DNA of 64,000 nt. Source: Protea cynaroides (Eukaryota > Streptophyta > Magnoliopsida > Proteales > Proteaceae). The stretch's first letter is position 1. Each line of letters opens with the position of its first letter. Both the position numbers and the translations under genes were made by a program. Location: contig CM053271.1 of NCBI GenBank assembly GCA_028583415.1, positions 89,701,534-89,765,533 of the forward strand, written 5' to 3'. This document shows positions 47,401-58,900 of the stretch, piece by piece. Below the pieces are notes generated by a model. The model made no database searches, was not told the origin of the DNA, and was given only the letters and a program-made list of their open reading frames with translations.

Positions 47401-50400
47401 TTAAAATATTATTCATAAATAAGCAAGCACCCCCGATTTGAACCCAATAAGAATAGTCTAAAATTCAAATTCCAAAAGTATAAGAAGTAAACTTTCCAGT
47501 TCAAGAACAAAAACCGATTTTTGGGTGCGGAGGGATTTCCAACTTCCAAATGCTAGGTTTTTACCCAAATCTTATAATAGTAAAGTATCACTAAAAACCA
47601 AGAGTGAGTCAAAATAATCTCTTGCATTGACATCCAAATTTTTTTCACCTAGGACGACTTCAAACAACATTCAAGTATTCTTACCAATGTTTGACCGGAG
47701 CGTAACTCCTTCAATATAACTCGAATTCAAACAATTTCGGATCTATTACAAAGCTAGCATAATCAATTTTCCAACAGATCCGAGATTGCTTGAATCCGAG
47801 TTATAATGAAGAAGTTACACTCCGATCAAACCTTGATCGGAGACGTGAATGTTGTTTAAAGTCGTTTGAATGGAAATAATTTTTTCGGCATCAAAGCAAG
47901 AGATTATTTTGACTCACTCTTGGTTTTTAATGATGTTTCACTATAATAAAATTTATGGAATTTTTAGATTTGGGAAAAACCTAACATTTGGAAGTTGAAA
48001 ATTGCCCCCGCATTCAAATTCATTTTTGTTCTTGAAGTGGAGGGTTGACCCTTTATCTTTTTGGCATTTGAATTTTAGACTATTTTTATTGGATACAAAT
48101 GGGGGTGTTTGTTTATTTATGAATAATATCTTAAGTAAATGAAATATAACATTTACTTAAATGTTATTAATCATAAATAACTACTACATAAAAAATGTTG
48201 TTCTTGTGTAACCTAACAAGTGTTGTTCCTGTGTACTGTTCCAACCTTTGGAGTCAAAATTTGATCAAGTTTGGGTCAAAACCCGTCAAAATAGACAGAT
48301 TTCCGATCAAAACTAAAACTTTTATAAGGCTAGGTGGACCGAAACCAAGTCAAAACCAGGTCTGGTACTTTTCAGTACCAACCTAAGGTTTTGTCTCGAC
48401 CTTGGCCAAAACCGAGTTGTGCCAGTCGAAACCAGTCCTTGAACCATGGTCTTCTCTCCTCTTTCTCTCTCTCTCTCTCTCTCTCTCATTCCTCTTCTTC
48501 TTCTGCTGCTGCTGCAACCTGAACTCTCATCTCAGGAATTCTTCTTCCCTCCTTTCTGTTTCTGTTTTTGTTCTGATCTTCTTCTTTTGTTTTGTTCTCC
48601 TTTTCGTTCTTCCCTGCTTTAGTCTATACATTCATCCTACGCTTTAGTCTATACACTCATCCTAGATATTCTCAGTACCCTGTTCTAGCAGTACCAACCA
48701 ATCCCTCTATATCAACTTCGATTTCTCTCGTCACTCCCCTTTTCTTCTTCATTTTAAAGTGTGAAATACTCTACCCTAGGCTACATTACCACTAGGAATT
48801 TGGCTGTGGAATCCAAATGAGAGAACAAAATCTGGAAACTCAGCTGGTTCTGAAATCTCCACCACATTTAGTTTCAGGTCCTTGAAACTCTTCCAGTCTT
48901 TGCTGTTTGGGGTAAATATCACTAGGATTCAATAGGATAGGAGGTTGAGCAATGATCAGAAAGCCTTAGCCAAGATGAGGATTTTTTTTTTAAGGAAAGG
49001 AATAATGAAAGATGGAAGAGCTACTCCTAGAATGTGTAAAGATCATGATGGAATGTTAGTCTAAAAGGAGCTTGTGTACTGATGAAAGAATAAACAATGA
49101 AGACAAGGAGAGAAGGCCAGAGACAGAGTTCAAATTAGGAGTCCGATTAGCCACACCTCTTTACATAAAGATGCATTCAGTAAGCACAGCAGGAGGTCTA
49201 TGAGTTCCCAATCACATTAAAGTTTATACCAATTGGAGCAGGAGCTAGGCCGCTAGGGGAACATTTGTATATTCCTTTCAGCTTCCCTAGCAACTGGTTC
49301 ATTCGTTAGTACAGCCTACTGTACCAAGATAGAAAACAGAAAACCCTTGCAACGTAATAGATATAATTTGCTATAAAAGGGCAGTAACCAGTTTAGACAT
49401 CTTTTGTATTTTCACAACTGTTCAGAAGTGTTTCTGTACAAGGGCTTTATAAATATACTCAGCCACATGAGAGGACATATTCTATTGAGAAGTACCAACA
49501 TATTTGACGGAGTTTTGAAGCCCTGAATCCTTAGATCACATTCTGAAGTTTCATAACTGATTTCACTCCAAATTTTGTGCCCTTTTCATTGTGGATTCAT
49601 CAAACTAACTGCTGCTTCTCTGATATTGGATTAGATAATTTGGTCTCACTTGTGATTTTTTCTTGCCCTGGTGCACAAAGGGTCAGAGAAATTCCAATAT
49701 CTCTCTCTTATTTATGAATGTCTCATCGTGCATGTTGTTTTCCCCTGGCCTAGTTTCACCAATGAGACTAGAAAGGGGTAGAGGGTAGATGCCGTAATGC
49801 CAAGTTGAAACTATAGGGGGATTTCCGAGAATCCAAAGGTTTTAATGAGCTAGCAAACAGAGAAAAAAAAAATTTGGGAAGGGGGTTGTAACTTGTAAAT
49901 TCAGATATGGAATGAATAGGCAAGATTGACAGCCATGATAAACCCTAAGCCCAACCATTCCTTCTCTTGGTTCAATTCTCCATAAAGAGGGGAAATCTTA
50001 TGAGAAAACTTTTGACAACAATGTTCCACTTGCTATTTTATCATATGAATTTTTCTCATCCCATGAAAGATATGTTGGTATATCCCTATCATTGAAATAT
50101 ATGATCTTCTGCATCGCAGATGGATTAGAAAAAGAAGACTGCATATATTTGCCGGTAAACAAAAATAAATATAATAGTGACAACTATAGTTGTCAAGGCA
50201 TCGCCTAAGCATTCGGGCGGTTTTTATATGCTTGGGCGCCAAGGTGCCTTATGAACATGAGAAAGGCGGTCGCCCAAGGTGCCTGGGCGTCGCTTAGGCG
50301 CCTTGGACGCCCAGAATGTCTGGGCAGCCGCCTTGTTTTCAATGTGTCTTTTTTTTTCTCATATTTTTCTTTGATCTCTGAATTTTCTTCACAAGATTTA

Positions 50401-52922
50401 TTAGGCTAGACAAGAACAACATTTATTAGGCAGTACTTATTTATGACTAATAACATTTAAGTAAATGTTTCATTTACTTAAGATATTATTCATAAATAAG
50501 CAAATATTCCCCCATTTGAATCCAATAAAAATAGTATAAAATTCATATTCCAGAAGGATAAAAAGTCAACCCTCCAGTTCAAAAACAAAAAACCGTATTT
50601 TTTGGTGCGGGGGCGATTTTCAACTTCCAAATGATAGGCTTTTTTCTAAATATAAAAATTCCATAAATTTTATTATAGTAAAGCATCACTAAAAACCAAG
50701 AGCGCATCAAAATAATCTCTTACTTTGATGCCCAAAAAATAATTTATATTCAGACGACTTTAAACAGCATTCGCGTACTCCAAACAAGATTTGACCGGAA
50801 TGTAACTCCTTCATTATAACTTGGATTCAAACAATCTCAGATTTGTTGAAAAGGTGATTATGTTAGCTTTGCAACGAATTTGAGATTGTTTGAATTAGAA
50901 CTATATTAAAAGAGTTACGCTCCAAACAAATTTGTTGGAAGTACGCAAATGTTAGTCATAAATACGTGTTGTCTACTTAACTCTAGACACAATCTCATGT
51001 CTCAGTGTACACTAACAAACTTGGGTCCACACCACATATTATCATTTTGGATGTTTTTATTTACAACAATGTAGAAATATGTGTAAAATGGTTAAAATAG
51101 GTTACAGAAAAAAAAAAAAAACTCAGATTAAGAAAAACACTTTTGGGCTCTCGAAACCAAGCTTCGAGATGTCCTGGGAAAAATACCAAGTTTCAACCGA
51201 GTTTTGGTCAAAATCCGAGATTTCTCAGTTTCGAGGCTGGCCGAAGCCGGCACCTTGAACCTTGGGTACAAGCTTACTTTTAGAGGAATAGAAGCACAAG
51301 CACTTATTTTGGCATCATAGAGGTAAGTAACATTATAATCTTTCTCTTTGCAGTCTTGTTTCTTACTTATATGCTAGGATGTTCTAAGTTCTAAACCTTG
51401 GGTACAAGCTTACTTTTAGAGGAATAGAGGCACAAGCACTTATTTTGGCATCATAGAGGTAAGTAACATTATAATCTTTCTCTTTGCAGTCTTGTTTCTT
51501 ACTTATATGCTAGGATATTCTAAGTTCTAACTTTTTACTTTATTGATTTGTATTTTTTTTTATTATAAATATGTTCTTTTATGTCCTATACTTTATTCAT
51601 TATTTGTTGTCTTGTTGGTTTTCTTATATTAATTAAGTTATGTCTTAAATGTTGATTATTTATGTAGAATGCTGCATATATATAAACATTAATATAGCAT
51701 TAATATTTTAGAAATAAAAAAAAAATACACTGGGAACGCCTTGGTCGCCTAGGCAACGCCTAAATGGCGCCTAGACACCCAGGATAGCCCCGAACACCTT
51801 GGATCGCCTTGTCACCTTGACAACTATAGTCACAACCTCAATAGATCAAGATCAAGTGATCAACACAAGGAAAGACAATTTGAGACCAGTAAAATGTTTT
51901 TTTTTTCCGTTTAACATTATATTCCCACATAAGCAGGCACAATAGACAACTCAAAGAACTTAAATACCTGAACAATTCATTTTTCAGCCATAATAAATTC
52001 CAGCATGGAACACATCAACCCTTGAACAGAAACACCAGTAAGAACCAAATTAAGTGATGGCAGCTAAAGTTTGGAAAGTCAGTTCACCAACCTGATCAGC
52101 ATTGAATTTCTGGTTCAAGGTCTTTACACGTTGTGGTTCATCTTCATCCCAAGTAAGATGAATGTTACTGTGCTGCAATGCACGACTATGGAAATCCAAA
52201 CCTTCATAGTTTGTGGGCGGCTGAAGCAAAAATAAAAGATAATTATGAACTTTTTTATATCTAGAAATCACAATCAATTAGCTCACACAAAACAATACAT
52301 GGAGTGTCTCAAAGTGTCATAAGTAGTACTTTCCACATTCAGATTATCTAAATAGATTCCATGGCTATTATACTTCAAAAAGACTGAACCATGATTGGAA
52401 CCTACCCTTCCCGCTGCCCCAAATAAACCTTCAAACTCTAGAGCCTCTTACAGAACCTTTTTCTTGGCTACCAGTTAATCTCATGACCTTCTTCAGATGC
52501 TCAGACCACTCAATAACAACGACACATACATGAGGATTTTCTAAAAATTGGGGGGACTACAAGGAAAGATATCTAGTACTTTCAAAGTATTGTAACATAG
52601 TAATAAGAGCTAGGACAAACAATTCGCAGATGACTTCCTAGGAATTTTTGGGCACTTCTCATATATGTATCCTAACATGTCTTGAAGCAGTGTTACACCT
52701 TAGGTTAACCATTCCATAAGTCAACTGGTTGCTAAAGGAGATATTCCAAACATCAGTGTTTTAAAACTCAGGAAATCGACTCATTCATTGGCCAGCTGAC
52801 CTAAACAGATTGCCAAATAAAAAATAAATAAATATTTAACGATAAAAAAAATAATAATAATAATAAAAGAGAATATTTAAGGAAACTGAACTCAGAATTG
52901 GGGAAAGAGAGTAGTTGCTAGG

Positions 52923-52986
<64 letters not shown>

Positions 52987-55900
52987 GGAGAGAAGGGGAG
53001 AGAAAGAGTAAATGACATCTATACATTGCTAGGATGAGGATATATAGATTTGGGGACTCCAAGGGTATATAGCCTTTTTAAATATTTTTCAATATAGAAT
53101 TAACTATTTTTATATCATAAAAAATTTATAGAGATCAAATTAAATAGAAAAGCATCAAACTAAAAATAACTATACTTTTCTCAATTCCAATTTCTAAATA
53201 ATAAGATTCGAAAGTAGGGGTTTTTAGCCAGGGTCTATCACTTTGGCTGTGGGCCCCTAGGTGTAATATATCCTACTTTAATAAACAAGAGAGGATGCAG
53301 ATCACCGGAGTGAAACAGGCTTACAACTTCTCGCGCCCCCTCCCTTCTTCTCCAACTACCTTCCCCCCCCCCCCCCCTCTTTTCTTCTTTTTTCCTTCTC
53401 CCACCCTCCTCCGCTTTTTCTGGTTTTCTTCTCCTCTCACTCCCCCCCTCCCAGAATAAAATAAAAAAAGGGATTTTGGGCAGGACTCAGGAGAGGACAA
53501 ATGCTTTCCAAAATGATTGGCAACCTTTGCCGAATTTATTTCCACATATGAACAGGGAAGTGCCGAATCTGAGTACGACAGAATGAGTGAAAAGAGGGGA
53601 GAACATACCTGAAGCTCTGCTGTCAAGGGAGGGGCTCGGTTTCAGGCTTTGGAAAAAAGAAAGAAGCGGGGGTGTTCTATGGTATATAACATTCTTTGTT
53701 GGAGGGGTTACCCCCTAAAAAAAAGAACGAACTTTCTTTGTTAGTAATCAAGTCAACGTGGCCCATCTTTTGAGTAGATTAGCCAATTTGTACAAACCAC
53801 TCAGTCTATCTGCCAAGTTGAGAACCTATCCTGGAAGACCCATCCTGAGTGGGTCTGCCAATTCTTTCCTTGTTAGTGAGTTAACTCGACCATCTTTTAA
53901 GTACATTGGCCAAATTTTCTGTCCCACTAGATCAATCTGCCAACTTGAAAACCAATCCTGGGACGACGAGTTGACCAGGTGGGAGACAAATCCTGACTGG
54001 ATCAGCCCATCCCTTATTAAATAACCAAGTTTTAATGTACTGCCAAACATTGAAAAGTTAACAATTCCCACTGTGAGCTAACAAAGTGGACTTATTCAAT
54101 CAGGATAACTATTGAAAGCTTTATACAAACAAAAATCATATACGATCAAGGGACTAAGAAAATGGATAGGAAGTCATCCACTTGGAAGGCCACTATTATG
54201 TCACCAATACATCGTTAGAGAAAATATACCAACTTCCGACCTCTCTTTGTTCACAGTTGCAGTTTTGGTGGCAACGACGATGGAGAAAATCTAGCATAAC
54301 TTTTTGTGGGACTGAAGGTAAGAATCAGCCTCATGTCATCTAGTTAGTTACACCGAAGGTAATGGTGGATTAGGGCTTTAAAAAAAATAGCAGATGTAAA
54401 TAAACTAGGAGTTCTTTTATCTAAGTGGAAAGAAAATGGTATGAGATCAAAACTGCGAAAAAAAGAAAGGAAAAGGATATAAATATTGAGTTGCAAGACA
54501 TCACCATAGACAGAGTCGATTCGCAGAACAGAATTCACAACAATTTTGTAGACAAGAATCTGTTAGTGGCATGGTGTTCATCAAAACCAACTTTTAATAA
54601 ATACCTGAGTCGCAATTTCACGAGGAGGATGTTTAAACTCCATGGAATCAGGGATGAACCGCAAATCCAACACATTTGACGACCTCTCAAACTCAACTCC
54701 ATCACAAGCTTTGTAAAGATAATCTGCTGTGGCACTTGAATCGCATTCCACGACTGCATAGTAGTATCTGCAATAATATAAAAAAGATGAATGGCATTTT
54801 CATCATCTCAGGAAAAAAAAAAAAAAGGTATAGTTCTTTTATGGGGGGGCTGGGGTCAAAAGGGAAAGATTTCCATATTATAAAGATGTACAACTGAATT
54901 AAAAATGCCTCCTGAGCAAATGGAGGCCTATTGCATTTCTTCTAGTATAAAAGTCATATAGAAATGCTAATCACCATCATGGAATGCAAGCACTTAATCA
55001 AGTAAAATTCTGTTGAAGGTTGAGGTATTTATGTATTAGCTCAAAAGGGTGGTGATCAGGGATTTTCTATGTATGGGATGTCACTTGTTGGATTAGTCCT
55101 TTTGTGGAATTTTCAGGCTTTTGCCTTTCCTTTGTTGTTGTATACTACAGTTTATTTCTCGTTTTCTAAGTAATTATATCTCTGGGGTTTATCTATCAAA
55201 ACATAATAATAAAAAAAAAAAAGGAACACAGCTAAACCTAGTCCATCATACACCTACAGAAAGATTAATATACGAGCTTAACCTTGTACAAGTGTAACAA
55301 AAAAAAAATAGTGGCCCTAATAACGCATGATTACAATTTTCAGTCGCATGATAAAGATATCACTGTATAACATAGCAAGGAAAGAAGGGAACAAGAAAGT
55401 AAACAAGAAGTTCTCCTAACAGTAAGTCAATCACCTTAACCTACTCTTCTCGTATGCACGCAACTTTTCTTTGTCAATTTCATCATCTTCATCATCATCA
55501 CTCCGTTCTTTGTCACTGTCAAATAGACCAACAGGTCCTCGCACTGCTTCCTCCTCCATACGCTTAAGCCCAAATTCAGAAGGATAGATAGCCACTGACA
55601 AAATCTGTCCACCTTTTGGGAGAAATGAGCTCAGCAACACAAATAGGTCAACAGCCTGTAAAACACGACAATTGTCAACCAAGATTAGACTCACTAAGAA
55701 AACCACATTCCAAAAGACAGATGCTGCAATCTAGGCTTTAAGAGGTAGGTGAGGCTTACGTAAATCTCAATGAAAAACAAAGGGAGGAACAAACTCGGAG
55801 GTTCATGACTTACAGTGGGAGGGTGATGGCAAAGAGGGTTCAAAGCAAGTCAAATTAACAAGCCCTCTTTGCTACAGGATCTTAATTCAGTCCAATACAA

Positions 55901-58900
55901 AATCTGTAGAGAAAAGTAATGAAGAAAACCACTTATCTTGAAATCTAACCCTTGAAATCACTTGAAACTTGATGAGAATACTCTTTGGAATGATTATGAG
56001 CATATCCAAAGTTGGAGATGATCCGATCACGATGAGAGAGTGTGATTTTTGAAAACTACCTATCATCCGAAAACGGGACTGGTTTAGTTAGAGCTGGTCG
56101 ATATGATTTTAATCTTTAATCCCACGAGCTTCGTTGATCAAATCAGCATTTAATGGTATCGCAATTCAGCATGCAATAATAAAAACTTGAAGGAATTAAC
56201 ATGGAGAACAAGAAACCATAAACAGAATATTTCGGTTGGTCTCACAACCTATGAGACTCAACCAGAAAATCAGAGCTAAACTCTCTTCTTTTTTTCTGGT
56301 CTAAATCTAACCACCAGCCGCTTCTACTCTCTTATTTATAATGAGAATCCTTACAATTAAAATAGGAAAGAGATAAAACTACTAAAACTAAACCTCCTTA
56401 TAACATAGGAAGGTTTTAATACAATAAAAAGAAAACTTTCTAAATCTGAAAATAGGAAAGTTTCTAAACACTTTTAGGAAACTAAATTTAAGAAAGTTCT
56501 TAGTTTCCAAACAATTAAAATTCCAAATAACTAACACTATATTTTAGGAAAGAAATAAAAAAGAGTGAAAAATCTGTTGTTGGTACTGTTCACGTGAACA
56601 GTACCGCGTGAACAGTGTTCACGTGAACAGTACTGCGTGAACAGTGTTCACGTGAACAGTGTGGGTTGGGCCCATGTTGACACATCCTTGGGCTGTCCAC
56701 TCTGGCTGGTCCTTGGACTGCATCACTCCCCCTACTTAAAAGACTCGTCCCGAGTTTTGTAATGGTGAAGAATGACTACGGGGGGGTCGGTAGGCGCATC
56801 CGTTGATCTTGAAACTTAAACTGTGCTTGCGACGTTGGAAGAAAATCCATCACTTTGGGTCCACTTTCTTCAAGATATTTAGAAGGTATTACGAAATCAA
56901 CATGCTCAACATCTTGAGGAAAGTCAAATGGAATCGTCGTATCCATGGAGACGATCTTATTCAATTCTTTGTCTTCCGCAATTTTCTCCATAACACCGTT
57001 GTCTTCATCAGAACTGTGGTCACTATTGTCAATCCATAGAGCTTTAGTAAAGGCATCAAAATTATCCACATCTACTTTTGAGTCAATCAATACCATCTCG
57101 GTGTTATTGGATTCCATATGATCCTCACTATCATCCATGACTCCGTATTAGGAACGAGTGTCATCACTTTGCGGTTCACATACCCGCGAACTGGGTTGGC
57201 CTCGATTGCGGCAACTAAAGAGTTTACCTTTATTTTTGTGGACAATCTCTAGCAAAGTGACCATATGCATTGCGGTGATAGCATTGCACATCCATGCGCT
57301 ACCTGGGAGTTTTACCTTTATCCGTTGTTGGAGTAGCATGAGTGTAGTCCCTATGGCTTTCCGTTGGTGTAGGGTGCTTCAATTCATAAGAACCGGAGGT
57401 GGGCTTTGGTGTTGACTTCAAAAGGTCCTCGGCTTGGAAAGCTTTATCAACACTCGTTAAAACTAACAATATCAACCACTCCCATTTTTCTCTATTTCGG
57501 TCGCGCCCCAAACGGAACCGGATATCATTTGATCATCATTGTCTCGCGAACCCGACCGCACACAATTGGTCAACCGATAGACATAATCTTCCATACTCAT
57601 AGTGCCTTGTCGAGATTATTCACTGGTCATGCAACCTTCTTTTGAAGGATCGTGGCAAATATTTTTCTTTCAATTCTTCCTTCATTTCCTCCCAAGTAGT
57701 GGGTTCTCTCGACTCCTCATGAGACTATATTCATAGTTCGCCACCAATCACGAGCACCCCCACTAGTTTGGAGCGGGTCAATTGTAGCTTTCTAGGTTCG
57801 GAAGGCTAAACCAATCAAAGTAGTCATCTAAGGCATTCACCAATCTTGAAGGCTTCGGGTCTTGTCTCCCATGAAACTCCTTGAGGTTCATCCGTCTTTA
57901 TGGGTTTGGTAACGGATAGGTTCATCATAGTCGTCATAGGGTGGGTTGTGGTATTCCTCTCTAGGGACTCTTTGAGGAGCCCTAAGAATCGTCTTGGCAT
58001 TAGGTTGGCATTAAGGGCTTCCCTTTTGGGCTTCCACTCTAGCGGGCCTAGGATGTTTGCTCCTCCAAATTACTCATTCTCCCATCCATGCTATCTAACT
58101 TGGCATCCATTTTGGCCAATCGTTGGAGAACCGTTAACAAGGTCATTGGGTTGTTGGACTGATTAGGAGAGTTAAACTCTCCTCGCCATGCTCGATACCA
58201 ATTGATGGCAAAGAGGGTTCAAAGCAAGTCAAATTAACAGCCCTCTTTGCTACGGGATCTTAATTCAGTCCAATACAAAATCTGCAGAGAAAAGTAATGA
58301 AGAAAACCACTTATCTTGAAATCTAACCCTTGAATCCTTGAAACTTGTGAGATCTCTTTGGAATGTTATGAAGACATTCCAAAGTTGGAGATGATCCGAT
58401 CACGGATGAGAGAGTGTGATTTTTGAAAACTACCCATCATCCGAAAACGGGCTGGTTTAGTTAGAGCTGGTCGATATGATTTTAATCTTTAATCCCACGA
58501 GCTTTCGTTGATCAATCAGCATTTAATGGTATCGCAATTCAGCTGCAATAATAAAACTTGAAGGAATTCAAGAACAAGAAAACCATAAACAGAATATTTC
58601 GGTTGGTCTCACAACCTATGAGACTCAACCAGAAAATCGGAGCTAAACTCTCTTCTTTTTCTGGTCTAAATCTAACCACCAGCCAGCTTCTCTCCTCTTT
58701 TTATAATGAGATCCTTACAATTAAAATAGGAAAGAGATAAAACTCTAAAACTAACCTCCTTATACTGGAAGGTTTTAATACATGGAAAGCTTTCTAAATC
58801 TGAAAATGGAAAGTTTCTAACACTTTTAGGAAACTAAATTTAAGAAAATTCTTAGTTTCCAAACATTAATTCCAAATACTAACCTATATTTTTAGGAAAG

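Larger units (their letters stand above)
44871..48930 (+). mobile_element. Non-autonomous LTR retrotransposon with truncated, interrupted 3' LTR
   Basis: The first LTR runs TGATGCAG (44871) to ACATCA (46162), followed by TGGTATCATAGC (46165-46176), a tRNA-Met-type primer site with one mismatch. About 600 bases of internal DNA end in ACCGGGGGAAT, a purine tract, directly before the second LTR start TGATGCAT (46761). The second LTR matches the first over ~340 bases, is interrupted at about 47102 by a foldback element, resumes near 48670 (CCTGTTCTAGCAGTACC) and is lost after about 48930. No gag or pol is left apart from the pol-end-like GGACAAGTTTTTGCTAACAC. It lies in the 9.1-kb ESF1 intron on the opposite strand. 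Confidence 0.72.
50185..51828. mobile_element. TIR element with 8-bp target duplication, containing foldback copy 2
   Basis: TATAGTTGTCAAGGC at the left end matches GCCTTG...CCTTGACAACTATA at the right, with further inverted similarity in the GGCG-rich subterminal parts (50200-50335 and 51735-51815). The flanks GTGACAAC and GTCACAAC agree at 7 of 8 bases. No transposase is seen. 8-bp duplications and GGCG-rich subterminal repeats suggest a hAT-like non-autonomous element (inference). A partial relative of the subterminal part is at 60640-60715. Confidence 0.6.

Noticed and set aside
53321..53626. 101-codon minus ORF with Gly/Lys-rich tail as an extra ESF1 exon
   Set aside because: The flanking ESF1 exons (54605 and 52220) already join in phase and in family order. 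The tail is low-complexity, from a C-run and purine tract.
54950..55220. Possible L1 LINE tail ending in A-run at 55209
   Set aside because: Only an A-run and a vague TTTGTTGTTG stretch; no coding match, too weak to list.
56803..57645. Plus ORFs across the gag-only element
   Set aside because: Shadows of the minus-strand gag; no domain.
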